NCBI GenBank assembly: GCA_003725585.1
Contig: RJMB01000022.1
Coordinates: 1-64,000, forward strand
DNA from: Halostreptopolyspora alba
GTDB lineage: Bacteria; Actinomycetota; Actinomycetes; Streptosporangiales; Streptosporangiaceae
Reading direction: 5' to 3'
Length of the DNA stretch: 64,000 bases
In this document: one piece after another, positions 20,132-29,251 of the stretch
Numbering within the stretch: position 1 is the first letter of the stretch
Layout: every line of letters starts with the position of its first letter
The notes under the pieces: model-generated
Told to the model about the DNA's origin: nothing
The model's input: only the letters and a program-made list of their open reading frames with translations
Database searches by the model: none
Translations under genes and position numbers: made by a program

Positions 20132-22330
20132 ATGCCACCGAGACACGGTGACTCGTCCCCCGAAGCCGAACAGCTCAACGCGGCCAACCTCCGAGCGCTC
20201 GAGCACTTCGGGATCAGTTTCCAGCCCAAGGACACCCAGGCCGACGACTCCGAGCTGCGCAGCGCCGCGGACAGCCTGGGCACCTTCGCGATGCGGGTTC
20301 TCGGCCGTTCCGATGACCTGGGCGGACAGTTCGACCAGCTCCCACAGGACTTCACCGAGGCCGTGGCCTGGGACATTCACGACCAGGCGAACTACAACGA
20401 CGGGCTGTGGAAGGACACCGCCTACGCGGTCAACTTCAGCCAGAAGGAGACCGAGTCGTGGGCCGACCAGGTCGAGGACTTCCTGGACAAACGCACGAAG
20501 CTGATCGAGGAGTGGGAGTCGGCCGTTGACACGGCCGTCACCCGGAAGAACACCCTGATCGACGAGGCGGAGATCCCGTCGGACCTCAGCGCGGAAGAGC
20601 GCAAGGACTTCGAGGAGAGTGTCGAGGAGGGGGCGGCCGAAACCGCCAAGGCGGAACTGGAGGACGACCGTGAGGCGCTGAGGACTCGCGACAGGAACAA
20701 CCACGACACGCTGCTGGACGAGGCCGAGGCGCACGGCGACCGGCTGGCCGAGGGCCCAACCCCGGACAACGTCGAGCGACTGGTCAACACCGGCCACATG
20801 AACTGGTCCGGGTTCAACATCAAGGGTGAGGAGGCCGCCCTCCCGGTAACCCCGGAGCGCGCCGAGAGGGACGCGCGAGTCCTCGGGCGGTACCTCGGAG
20901 GGGACGGGAAAGAGTCCGACGAAGACTACCGCGCGGCTCTCTCCCTCCTCCAGTCACTCAACGCCGGATCCTTCGCTTTTCAGAACGACAAGTCAAGGCA
21001 CGCCGTCATCGAGTACCTGGAGACTCTCTACGGTGACCTGGAGGAGCAGGCCGGGGCCACCGGCATTCCGCGCTACATCGGTGGTAGCGACGAACTGGTC
21101 GCGGAAGACCTGAGCCCACTGGCCGACGGCATCCTCATCTTGTCCGACACCGAAAAAGGTGGTTCGTTCGACGCGTTGCCGCAGAGCGTTCAGAACGTGG
21201 CACTGGGCCCCGGTCACGGACAAACTGACTACGCCGGTAACGAGGTCCTCTACGATCTTTCCGACTACCAGGGAGACATTCCCGACTTCGCCCGGCTCAT
21301 GCGCGCCTCCGACCCGGATCTCCAGGGCGGATACGGATTCTCGCTCAATATGACCTCCGCCATCGGCGGCCACCTGGAACGTTTCGGTGACAGCGTGGTG
21401 GATGACCTCGCCCCGGACCTGGGGGCCCTACTCGATATATCCACCCGGAACGAGGACGCCAACCACGGGTTGCTCACCGGCGAGGGCGGCCAACATCCCA
21501 GTATCGACCGCGAGGACGCCATCGCCGGCCTGTTCACCCATGACTGGTATGACAACGGCGAAAGCGCGGCCGGCCTGGTGGACTGGATTCCCGAGGACGC
21601 CCTGAACAAGAACAACCCGAAGGCCCGGGATCTCGCCGGAGATGCGGCTGCTGGCCTGCTAGAGACCATCACCTCCGATGACATGTACGAGAAGCTAACC
21701 GATACCGGTGCCACCATCGGTGACGACTCGGACGCCTCGGTGGGAGCGGTCAACGGGCGCATCGCCGAAGGCTTCACCAACATCTTCATGAACTACATCG
21801 ATGAGTTCGCTGCGCCTGACGGGATGAGTCAGCTAGAGAACCTCGACGGCAGTGGGGAGATCTCCCGCATGTCGGAGTGGAACAGTTCCCACTTTGAACT
21901 GCGGATGGATCCGGTGACGCGGGTTCGCTTCCTGGAGTACGCCGCCGGCGATCCCGATTCCGCGATCCGCGCACAGGCCGCCAGTACCGCCTACAACGAT
22001 CAGATGATCACTCGCTACCTCACCACGGACGCCGGTGTCCCCGCTTCGGCGGAGCCCGCCGGAACCCTGCAGGGCCTGGTTGACGCTGCGGTAAACAACG
22101 AGGCGATGGACCGCTTAGGCGACGAGGAGAAGGCAAACGAGGAACGGGCCCGGATACGTAGTGTCGGCATGGGAATCGCCGACCACGCCGTGGGCAAGAT
22201 CCCCTATGTCGGCGGCCCGCTGGGCGGGGTGTTCATGGAGGAGATCGACAACGCCATGAAACAGAAGTCGGGTGAGGACTTCAGCTACAACTCCCAGACA
22301 AACAATGGGGAGTTCATCCGCGACAGGTAG
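20132..22330 (+). CDS. Large acidic alpha-helical protein (DUF6571-like), C-terminus cut by frameshift
   Basis: This 732-residue protein is rich in Asp/Glu and helices, with an N-terminal region of coiled-coil character (about residues 90-230). It has repeated glycine-bounded helical segments later and a hydrophobic patch VGKIPYVGGPLGGVF near residue 697. It resembles the DUF6571-type proteins encoded near ESX-like small proteins in actinomycetes (from memory). The reading frame stops at 22328, but coding-quality sequence continues in the -1 frame to 22701 with no start codon of its own. The full ancestral product was therefore probably about 855 residues. It may be a secreted T7SS substrate or toxin carrier; the function is unknown. 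Confidence 0.65.
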   Translation: MPPRHGDSSPEAEQLNAANLRALEHFGISFQPKDTQADDSELRSAADSLGTFAMRVLGRSDDLGGQFDQLPQDFTEAVAWDIHDQANYNDGLWKDTAYAVNFSQKETESWADQVEDFLDKRTKLIEEWESAVDTAVTRKNTLIDEAEIPSDLSAEERKDFEESVEEGAAETAKAELEDDREALRTRDRNNHDTLLDEAEAHGDRLAEGPTPDNVERLVNTGHMNWSGFNIKGEEAALPVTPERAERDARVLGRYLGGDGKESDEDYRAALSLLQSLNAGSFAFQNDKSRHAVIEYLETLYGDLEEQAGATGIPRYIGGSDELVAEDLSPLADGILILSDTEKGGSFDALPQSVQNVALGPGHGQTDYAGNEVLYDLSDYQGDIPDFARLMRASDPDLQGGYGFSLNMTSAIGGHLERFGDSVVDDLAPDLGALLDISTRNEDANHGLLTGEGGQHPSIDREDAIAGLFTHDWYDNGESAAGLVDWIPEDALNKNNPKARDLAGDAAAGLLETITSDDMYEKLTDTGATIGDDSDASVGAVNGRIAEGFTNIFMNYIDEFAAPDGMSQLENLDGSGEISRMSEWNSSHFELRMDPVTRVRFLEYAAGDPDSAIRAQAASTAYNDQMITRYLTTDAGVPASAEPAGTLQGLVDAAVNNEAMDRLGDEEKANEERARIRSVGMGIADHAVGKIPYVGGPLGGVFMEEIDNAMKQKSGEDFSYNSQTNNGEFIRDR

Positions 22331-22701
22331 AGCTCGGCGTCCTCGAAGGACTGGTCTCCCAAGGCGAGGTCGCCTACAGCGACCTGTCCGACGAACTCGT
22401 CGGCTCCGGCCCCGACGGCGAGCCCCGGATCCTCACCGAGGACGAGCTCCGCGAAGCGGTGCCGGACGAACGCGTGAGGCAGCTCCTCGAAGGTGAGGTG
22501 AGCAACAAGCTGGAGAGCGGAGACGTCCACTGGCCGGGCGGTGCGGTGAACTCCGCGTCCTCACGGGTGAACACCTACATTGCTGACCACGGCGACGGCT
22601 ACGATGCCATCTTTGACAACCTTGGTGCGCAATCAACGGGTCAATACGACATGGTGGGTGAGGGCAACTCCACGCGCGTTCCCGAGGGCGAAGAGAACTG
22701 A
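22331..22701 (+). pseudogene. C-terminal part of the preceding protein in the -1 frame
   Basis: Downstream of the stop at 22330, the frame beginning VELGVLEGLVSQGEVAYSDL is open for about 125 codons, with strong GC-rich third positions and a natural acidic sequence. No ATG, GTG or TTG occurs in this frame before GTG 22459. One missing base around 22300-22330 (a GGGG run lies at 22307, and CAGGTAG at the stop) would join it to the 20132 frame. It could be a true mutation, programmed -1 frameshifting or a sequencing error. Confidence 0.6.
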
Positions 22702-22717
22702 GGCTCCCAGAACACAC

Positions 22718-24427
22718 ATGCTATTTCGCGGCTTCCTGAATATGCCGGTCCTCCTGGCTAGCTTGATTGTGCTCCTACTGCACGGCTACCTCGCCTCGGT
22801 AACCCTGGACCCGCTGGACTTCGGGGTCGCGGCTGCCATGGTGGCGGTACTCGCCTGCCAGACCGTGGCGCTCTGCAGGGGTGGTGGCGGGCTCGTCGTG
22901 GTGGCCCATGTCTTGACGGCGGCGGTCGCGGTGGGGGTGGTCGCCGTGCACGCGGAGACCGCCCTGACGTGGATGAGCCTGCTGGCAGGATCTTCGGGCG
23001 ATGTTCCAGGGCCGCGCTTTGCCATACGGGGCAGCGCCTTGGTCCTGGGGTGCGTTCTGTTCGTACTGAGCGTTCTGGGCACCGTCGGCGCTGTGCGGGG
23101 GTTCAACGTGGCCACGAACCCGAAGGCCGGTCTCCGGCCACTGAGCGGTGTGGCCGCGGCCGTGCTACTCGTCGGCCTTGTGCCGGTCCTACTTGCACCC
23201 CAGGACCACGCGACCACGAACGGGGAAGACGACGCCGGCGATGTTCCGGGCGCGGTCCAGGATCTGGGGTGGCAGTGGGCTCCGCCTGGCGACATGGCAC
23301 TGGAGGACGTGCACGCCACCTCGAGTGGCGCCCTCGCGATCGTCGAGGACGGGGTGTTCCACCTCACCCCGGAGGCAGAGGGCGCCGACTGGCGCTTCCG
23401 CATCCGGGGCCAAGAGGCGACCGCGGCGGTGACGCCCGATGGCGAGATCGCTGTTGTCGAATACCGACCACAGGGGCGGGGAGACCTGGGGCGTCGGGTG
23501 GTGCTGGAGACCGTCACGGGGGATGTGCTCGCTGACCGCGCACTGAGCGGGCAACCGGTTCTGGACAGTGGGCCGGACCCGATTGGCCCCCGCTCCGGCT
23601 CGGATACGGAGGCCCTGGTCGACGGCGGCGCCATCACCAACACGGTGCTGGACACCGTCCAGGTCTGGGACTTGCTCGGTGGTGGTCCGATCTGGACGTT
23701 CGAGGCCGACCCCGAGTGCTCCCTCACCTCCCTGCTTCCGGCCGAAGGACTGCTCTACGTGGCACAGAAGTGCGGCCGGGAGGGATCCGAGGAGCTGAGT
23801 GTCACGGCGCTCGACGCAGCTACCGGCGAGCGGGTGGAGGTCTTCGGCGACCTGGCCGGCCGTTCCCCGGAGGACGTGCTCTTCCGTCCGGACACGGACC
23901 TGCGCGAGTCGAGGGGCCTCGCCCGCCCCGAATCGCGTGGGAAAGCCGTACTGTTCGGCGATCCCGGGCGCGGTGGCGGCCTGGGCCCCGCCACCCTGCT
24001 GGTCCCGGGACACGAACCGGCGCGGATCGCCAATCTCGCCGGCGTCGCGGAGACAGAAATCGTCTACGAGGCCCAGCTCAGCGAGGACTGGGTCGCTCTG
24101 GAGGTCGACGGTGGGAACCAGAATCGAATGCTGAAGGTCGACTACGCCGGCGAGGTCGTCGAATCCACCAAGGTTCCCCGGGACGGCGCCCCGGCGATCG
24201 CCTTGGAAGACGCGCTGCTGCGGCTGCCGCCTTCGGATGGTGACGACCGGGCGGCCGACGAGGCCACCGTGATCGGCTGGACGGCGGCCACAGTGCCGCC
24301 CCCCATCCCTCTGGACGAGCCGCTTCCGATCACCCCGGTCGGCCCCGGAGTCCACGGCGTCAGGCTCGCCGCAGTCCCCGGCGCCGTCATCGCGCACACG
24401 ACCGAAGGAACGTTCGGCTTCTCATGA
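22718..24427 (+). CDS. Membrane-anchored PQQ-like beta-propeller protein
   Basis: This 569-residue protein starts at ATG 22718. Five predicted membrane helices fill residues 8-170 (for example LLASLIVLLLHGYLA and GSALVLGCVLFVLSVLGTVG). From about residue 180 an extracellular acidic region shows WD/PQQ-type repeats (VWDLLGGGPIWTFEADP, ALDAATGERVEVF). Such proteins are read as quinoprotein-like propellers that bind partners or the cell wall rather than as proven PQQ enzymes. It follows the large acidic protein by 16 bases and may belong to the same operon. No catalytic residues are recognised. Confidence 0.7.
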   Translation: MLFRGFLNMPVLLASLIVLLLHGYLASVTLDPLDFGVAAAMVAVLACQTVALCRGGGGLVVVAHVLTAAVAVGVVAVHAETALTWMSLLAGSSGDVPGPRFAIRGSALVLGCVLFVLSVLGTVGAVRGFNVATNPKAGLRPLSGVAAAVLLVGLVPVLLAPQDHATTNGEDDAGDVPGAVQDLGWQWAPPGDMALEDVHATSSGALAIVEDGVFHLTPEAEGADWRFRIRGQEATAAVTPDGEIAVVEYRPQGRGDLGRRVVLETVTGDVLADRALSGQPVLDSGPDPIGPRSGSDTEALVDGGAITNTVLDTVQVWDLLGGGPIWTFEADPECSLTSLLPAEGLLYVAQKCGREGSEELSVTALDAATGERVEVFGDLAGRSPEDVLFRPDTDLRESRGLARPESRGKAVLFGDPGRGGGLGPATLLVPGHEPARIANLAGVAETEIVYEAQLSEDWVALEVDGGNQNRMLKVDYAGEVVESTKVPRDGAPAIALEDALLRLPPSDGDDRAADEATVIGWTAATVPPPIPLDEPLPITPVGPGVHGVRLAAVPGAVIAHTTEGTFGFS

Positions 24428-24599
24428 CCACCGAGGTTCCGGGCGCGCTCGTGCGTGTTCACCTCGCAGCCGTCGAGGGCGGAAGTTCGGCGCCTTTCCG
24501 CCCGAGCACCAAAGGTTCTTGAACCGTGGCTGGCCGCTCGCAGGTCTTTCGTGCCGCGGCCTTGGGCGCCGTTCTTGCCGCGAGCGACAGGATGGGCAC

Positions 24600-24954
24600 C
24601 GGTCAGGTCCCCCTACGGGTGCCCGCATGGTCACCGCGTCGATGGCACACCGTGACCAGTCCAGCTCCCGGCGGGAGCCGAGTTCGTCCAACACCAGGCG
24701 GCGCAGCGTGGCCCACACTCGGCAGTGGCTCCATTCGGTGAACCGGCGGTGCGCCGTGGGTCCTGAGGGGCCAAAGGTCGGCGGGAGCTGGCGCCATGGA
24801 CAGCCGGTGGTGGCCACGAAGATGATCGCGGCCAGCACTTCCCGGTCGCCGTATCTGCCCCGACCTCCACCCTGGGGACGGGTTGGTGCCTGGGACACCA
24901 CCCGCGGGAACAACTCCCACACCCCTCGGGCACCAGACGCTCCACGAGCGACAC
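24600..24954 (-). pseudogene. IS5-family transposase remnant
   Basis: The minus strand carries the N-terminal half of an IS5-type (DUF4096) transposase. MSLVERLVPEG begins at 24954 in one frame; the sequence then continues in another as WELFPRVV...REVLAAIIFVATTGCPWRQLPP...WSRCAIDAV. The frame change after about 11 codons and loss of similarity after the first DDE-domain aspartate (RCAID) show a dead, 3'-truncated copy. I could not define terminal inverted repeats. It sits between two PQQ-like propeller genes, which suggests insertion into a formerly contiguous locus. Confidence 0.75.
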
Positions 24955-24995
24955 ACAACCAGGCTACCGAAGAATCCAATTGAGACAGCATCTAA

Positions 24996-26240
24996 GTGAA
25001 AAACACGAAAACCCACCTCAAGCCAAAGAAATTAGCGGCCTTGATCATTTCGATCCTGGCTTGTACCGCGGTCATCGCCGTGGAGGTTTCCTTACGAAAC
25101 GTGGATCGCGAGCACACGACCACTGCCGGTGATCCTGGCTCCCACCTCATCACCAGTTCCGTGGTTCTGGAGGAGGCCCGTGCCTCACTCGAAGAGGAGG
25201 ACCCCGGATCAGTCGAGGAGGTGCTGCCCAGCATCGGCGGCGCCATCGTCGTCCTGGACGACGGGGTGGCCGCGGTGGACCCCGACACCGGGAAACAACG
25301 CTGGTCCTACCGGCTTCCCGGAACCGAGGTGGCCGCGGGGATAACCCCGCTGGACACCACCGACCCCGATGAGGACACCACCCAGCGGGTCGTCCTCACC
25401 TACAACACCCCCAGCCTGCTCGGCGGCACCCGCGGCCACACCGTGAGCCTGAGCGTCTACACCGGCCAGAAAGCACACTCCAGCACACACCCGGTCCGAG
25501 ACGCCCCCAACGAACGCGTCCGGCTTCTCACCAAGGAAACATGGGTCATACCCCGCGACAACCGCACCCTGGAAGCCTTCTCCCTGGAGCACGGCCAACC
25601 CTCCTGGGAGTACCAAGCCCCCCAGGGATGCCGGATCGACATGCCCACCACCAAGAACACCGTCAGCGGAGTCGCGACCATGCAATCCCAGGTCATAGCG
25701 GCCTGGCACTGCCCCGGCGAGCAACGCGCCCAAGCCGTCTCCCTCGACTCCGTGACCGGCGAACAAGAGTGGGTCGACACCAACGTCGCCTGGGACAGAG
25801 AAGGAACCCCACAGGTGCGGACCATGGACACCACCGACCTGGCCACCACCGAACCACCCCACGCCGCCCACGCGATAGTCCAAGGCGACCTGGACCACTA
25901 CTACCGGCTCCTGGACGAGGACGGGAAGTTCGTCTCCAGAGGTATATGGAGTGAAATCGAGGGGTTGGACGAGTACGTACCGGCCCCGGCAACAGGTCCG
26001 CCCGACCCCACGGACCAAGCCGATGTCGTGGTCGGCCACTCCGACGAACTCAGATACGCGCTGTCACTCTATGTCATCAACGAGTTCCTGGACCGAGGAA
26101 TGCTGGACCCCGACGACATCTACGAGGACACATGGGTTGAGGGCCCCGACGGCGAACGCCAGCTCATGAAGAACCGGCAGGGTCGGATGATCGGCACCAA
26201 CCTCATCCACCAAGCGCTCGAGGACGACGACCAGGACTGA
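24996..26240 (+). CDS. Membrane-anchored PQQ-like propeller protein
   Basis: This 414-residue protein starts with GTG 24996. A basic N-terminus and one hydrophobic segment (LAALIISILACTAVIAV, residues 13-29) form a signal anchor; ILAC could act as a weak lipobox. The extracellular part has PQQ-like blades, e.g. VVLDDGVAAVDPDTGKQRWS, AFSLEHGQPSWEYQ and SLDSVTGEQEWVD. It is short for a full eight-blade propeller. Codon use contains more A/T than its neighbours at the 5' end. It lies just downstream of the IS remnant and may once have been co-transcribed with 22718. Confidence 0.7.
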   Translation: MKNTKTHLKPKKLAALIISILACTAVIAVEVSLRNVDREHTTTAGDPGSHLITSSVVLEEARASLEEEDPGSVEEVLPSIGGAIVVLDDGVAAVDPDTGKQRWSYRLPGTEVAAGITPLDTTDPDEDTTQRVVLTYNTPSLLGGTRGHTVSLSVYTGQKAHSSTHPVRDAPNERVRLLTKETWVIPRDNRTLEAFSLEHGQPSWEYQAPQGCRIDMPTTKNTVSGVATMQSQVIAAWHCPGEQRAQAVSLDSVTGEQEWVDTNVAWDREGTPQVRTMDTTDLATTEPPHAAHAIVQGDLDHYYRLLDEDGKFVSRGIWSEIEGLDEYVPAPATGPPDPTDQADVVVGHSDELRYALSLYVINEFLDRGMLDPDDIYEDTWVEGPDGERQLMKNRQGRMIGTNLIHQALEDDDQD

Positions 26241-26442
26241 CATGCTCACATGTCGCGCCCGCTGCCGGCACTCCGGCGGGGGCCGTTCTACTGTGGAACA
26301 CCGGAGTCTCCCCGTTCCGGCTTCCCCTCATCATCGCGCGCGTGTGGTGAACGAGAATGGTGCTGGGAAGGGCGCCGCGACCGGTGCGGGGCCCGCGGGG
26401 GTTCACCACGGTAGGGCTCGGAGACGTTGACGGGGGCAGACG

Positions 26443-27147
26443 ATGCTGGAAGTGGAGCACCGGCCGTCGGACTCGCCGTACGTGGAGCGCGTGTGGCGCG
26501 GCCGCACCGCCCTTGCCGGACACATGACGTCAGTGGCGACGTCCAACTGGGAGCTCACCGTGTGGACGCATCACGGGCGGGTCCACGTCGCGGCGCGGGG
26601 ACCGGAGACCGCGGCGAGTGTGGCTGAGGTGCCCGAGAACTCGGACTCGTTCGGCATCAGCTTCTCGCACGGCACGTCCATGCCCCACCTGCCGCTGTCA
26701 CGCCTCGTGGACACCCAACTGGACTCCCCGCACGTGAGCGCGCGGACGTTCGCGCTGCGAGGTGAGGAGTGGCCGCTTCCCCACTACGACAACGCCGAAC
26801 AGTTCGTGGCCCGGCTCGTCCGCGCGGGCGTGCTTGTCCACGATCCGCTCGTGGCGGAGACCGTCGCGGGCGAAACACCCCAGGTTGGCGCGCGCTCGGT
26901 ACAGCGCCGCGTCGCCGCGACGACCGGCCTCACCAGAGGCGCGATCCAACGGATCGAGCGCGCCCGGCAGGCGGCGATCCTGCTCGGTGAGGGGATGGCG
27001 CCCCTGGACGTGACACATCGACTCGGCTACTTCGACCAGCCCCACTTGGCCAGATCCCTGAGGCGCTTCATCGGCCGGACGGCGACGCGGTTACGGCGCG
27101 GGGACACCGCCGAACCCCTGTCGCTCCTGTACAAGACGACCTCCTGA
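26443..27147 (+). CDS. AraC family transcriptional regulator
   Basis: This 234-residue protein has a C-terminal AraC-type DNA-binding domain (about residues 145-225, with SVQRRVAATTGLTRGAIQRI and DVTHRLGYFDQPHLARSLRRF). The N-terminal sensory part is beta-rich and resembles the RhaS/DUF6597-like cupin of small regulators. It precedes a RibD-like reductase gene by 114 bases on the same strand. This pair (AraC regulator plus DHFR-like protein) is common in actinomycetes, suggesting that it controls that gene. The effector is unknown. Confidence 0.82.
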   Translation: MLEVEHRPSDSPYVERVWRGRTALAGHMTSVATSNWELTVWTHHGRVHVAARGPETAASVAEVPENSDSFGISFSHGTSMPHLPLSRLVDTQLDSPHVSARTFALRGEEWPLPHYDNAEQFVARLVRAGVLVHDPLVAETVAGETPQVGARSVQRRVAATTGLTRGAIQRIERARQAAILLGEGMAPLDVTHRLGYFDQPHLARSLRRFIGRTATRLRRGDTAEPLSLLYKTTS

Positions 27148-27261
27148 CAGCGCCCCTAAGTTGGCGCCCCGCGGCCCGGACGGGGGTTTCCGCGCCAGGC
27201 GCGCGGCCCCGGCGAGGCGCCGGTCCGCACGCCGCAGACATCCAGGAAGGAACGGGGCATC

Positions 27262-27798
27262 ATGGGCAGGATCAGCGCGAACTTCTTCGTCTCGCTCGAC
27301 GGGGTGGTCGAGTCACCGGACGAGTGGCACTTCCCGTACTTCAACGACGAGATGGGCGCCGTGGTCGGCGCCGGCCTCGACACGAACGTGGCGTTTCTGA
27401 TGGGGCGCACGGGCTACGAGGAGTGGGCCGCGTACTGGCCCAGCAGCACGGACGAGCCGTTCGCCACCTACTTCAACAGCGTGCCGAAGTACGTGATCTC
27501 GAATTCACTCGTGGACCCGACATGGAACAACACGAGCGTGCTCCCCCGGGACGTCGGTGCGGTCCGCGAGTTCAAGGAGAGCGTCGAGGGCGATATTGGC
27601 ATGTCGGGCAGTGCGACGACCGTGCGCTGGCTTCTCGCCAACGGGCTCCTCGACGAGCTCCGCCTGCTCGTGCACCCGATCGTCGTCGGCCACGGCCGGC
27701 GCCTCTTCGAGAGCACCTCCACCCATAAGCTCGTCCTCACCAGCAGCTCCACCCTGTCGACCGGGGTTCTCAACCTCACGTACGCGCCCGCGTCCTGA
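27262..27798 (+). CDS. Dihydrofolate reductase family protein (RibD C-terminal domain)
   Basis: This 178-residue protein has the RibD/DHFR fold: start MGRISANFFVSLDGVVESPD, substrate-loop GRTGYEEWAAYWP, nucleotide motif GSATTVRWLLANGLLDEL and LVHPIVVGHGRRLFE. It probably reduces a small molecule with NADPH; it is not a true folate or riboflavin enzyme by context. The ATG follows an AGGAAGGA Shine-Dalgarno. The AraC regulator upstream probably governs it. Confidence 0.88.
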   Translation: MGRISANFFVSLDGVVESPDEWHFPYFNDEMGAVVGAGLDTNVAFLMGRTGYEEWAAYWPSSTDEPFATYFNSVPKYVISNSLVDPTWNNTSVLPRDVGAVREFKESVEGDIGMSGSATTVRWLLANGLLDELRLLVHPIVVGHGRRLFESTSTHKLVLTSSSTLSTGVLNLTYAPAS

Positions 27799-28128
27799 CA
27801 GTCCGCGCGGTGCGCACCCGGGCGGTGGGCGGGAGCGTGCCGCCCGGGACACCACGTCAGCGGCCCTTCGGGCGTCCGGCTCAGCGAGCTCCTCGCCCGC
27901 CTGGCCGCCCGCCAAACGGCCGTTCCCGCTCCCGAAGCGTCGGAGCGCAGGCCGGCGGAACAGCCGCTGGCACGCACACTCGTGTGGGAGCGTGCGGCTC
28001 TCGTAGACTCCCTACAACACGAGCACCCTCCGGCACACTCGGGACGGTCCTGTGGGCACAGCTTCGCGGTGGTACGCCCGCCCGGCGGCGCTACCGGTCA
28101 CCCCTCCCGCGCTGCGCCGGGAGCCGCT
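27799..28128 (+). other. Gap upstream of the kinase gene
   Basis: No independent gene is called. The kinase reading frame stays open upstream to about 27815 and contains a plausible segment (SGVRLSELLARLAARQ), which could be a remnant of another protein or a chance open frame. A TANNNT element TAGACT occurs at about 28003, within normal promoter distance of the GTG at 28129. Confidence 0.35.
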
Positions 28129-29181
28129 GTGAAGGCCCGCGGCAAGCGGCGGCTGGACCCGCTGCGTCCCGGCGACCCGCGCACCGTCGGTGGCTACCCA
28201 CTCGTGGGCCGGGTCGGCTCCGGCGCGATGGGCACGGTCTACGCGGCCGAGCGACGCCAGGGCGAGGGCTACGTCGCCGTCAAGGTCATCCACCCCGACC
28301 ACGCCGCGATACCCGCCGCCCGCGAACGGTTCGCGCACGAGGCACGGCTGCTGGCGCGCGTGAACAGCCCGTGTGTGGCTCGGTTCGTGCGGGCCGACGT
28401 GGAGGCCGACCCCCCGTGGATGGTCACCGAGTACGTGCCCGGCCCGACCGTGCGGCACCATGTGGAACGGCACGGCCCCCTGCGCGGCGGGATGCTGCGC
28501 GCCCTGGCGGTCGGCGCGGCCGAGGCGCTCCGCGGCATCCACGACGCGGGGATCGTGCACCGCGATCTCAAACCCGGCAACGTGATCATGGCGCCCACCG
28601 GCCCCAAGATCCTGGACTTCGGCATCGCTCAGCCGACGACCAGCGAGGACGCGACTCGCTGGATGCGGGTGCGCCGGCTGCGTCGCCGGCTGCGCACCCT
28701 GCGGCTGCCGTCGTCGCCCGCCCTCACCGAGCCCGACGACTCTCCCGGCGGGACGGCCGACCGCCAGGGGACCCCAGGATGGAGCAGCCCGGAGCAGTAC
28801 CTCGGTCACCCGGCCACCAGCAGCTCCGACATCTTCCTGTGGGGGGCGCTGGTCGCGTTCGCGGCGGCGGCGCACGACCCGTTCGGCCACGGCCACCCCA
28901 GGGAGCTCGCTCGGCGTGTGGTGCACGAGGAGCCGGACCTCGACAGGCTCGCCCCCGACCTGGAGGCCCTGGTGTTGACCGCTATGGCCAAGGACCCGAA
29001 CGAGCGTCCGGACGCCACCGAGGTGCTGCGCCGAACTCTCGCCCTCGGGGAGGACACGAACGCGGCCGGCGCGGCTGAGCGGCGCCGCGCCGTTCATCGT
29101 GCCCTGGAACGCGACTGGACACGGGTGGCGGTCCGGATGCCCCGCCCACCCCGGGAACGCCGCTGGTTCGGCGTCGCGTGA
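28129..29181 (+). CDS. Soluble serine/threonine protein kinase
   Basis: This 350-residue Hanks-type kinase has a Gly loop GRVGSGAMGTVYAA, catalytic Lys about K52 (VAVKV), HRDLKPGN with D146, and DFG at D163. The GTPGWSSPEQ anchor begins at about residue 214. The activation segment is unusually long and carries a very basic stretch (MRVRRLRRRLRTLRL). There is no transmembrane helix or PASTA domain, so it is probably cytosolic. GTG 28129 is chosen for its GGGAG Shine-Dalgarno 5 bases upstream and because the kinase domain starts about 25 residues later; GTG/ATG starts further upstream would add low-complexity sequence. The substrate is unknown. Confidence 0.85.
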   Translation: MKARGKRRLDPLRPGDPRTVGGYPLVGRVGSGAMGTVYAAERRQGEGYVAVKVIHPDHAAIPAARERFAHEARLLARVNSPCVARFVRADVEADPPWMVTEYVPGPTVRHHVERHGPLRGGMLRALAVGAAEALRGIHDAGIVHRDLKPGNVIMAPTGPKILDFGIAQPTTSEDATRWMRVRRLRRRLRTLRLPSSPALTEPDDSPGGTADRQGTPGWSSPEQYLGHPATSSSDIFLWGALVAFAAAAHDPFGHGHPRELARRVVHEEPDLDRLAPDLEALVLTAMAKDPNERPDATEVLRRTLALGEDTNAAGAAERRRAVHRALERDWTRVAVRMPRPPRERRWFGVA

Positions 29182-29232
29182 CCGCACCCCTGGCCGGCCG
29201 CCTACGGCCCGGTGGGCAAGCGGTCACGCGAC
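29173..29232. terminator. Long-stem hairpin between convergent genes
   Basis: A perfect 13-bp inverted repeat (GTCGCGTGACCGC, 29173-29185, and its complement at 29220-29232) encloses a 34-base loop with inner GC-rich pairing. It begins inside the last codons of the kinase gene and precedes the stop of the convergent gene at 29252, so it should serve both strands. Confidence 0.6.
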
Positions 29233-29251
29233 GCGTCACCTCTGATCGCGG

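Noticed and set aside
27815..28128. In-frame upstream extension of the kinase
   Set aside because: A GGGAG Shine-Dalgarno and the kinase domain border favour GTG 28129. The extension becomes low-complexity before it.
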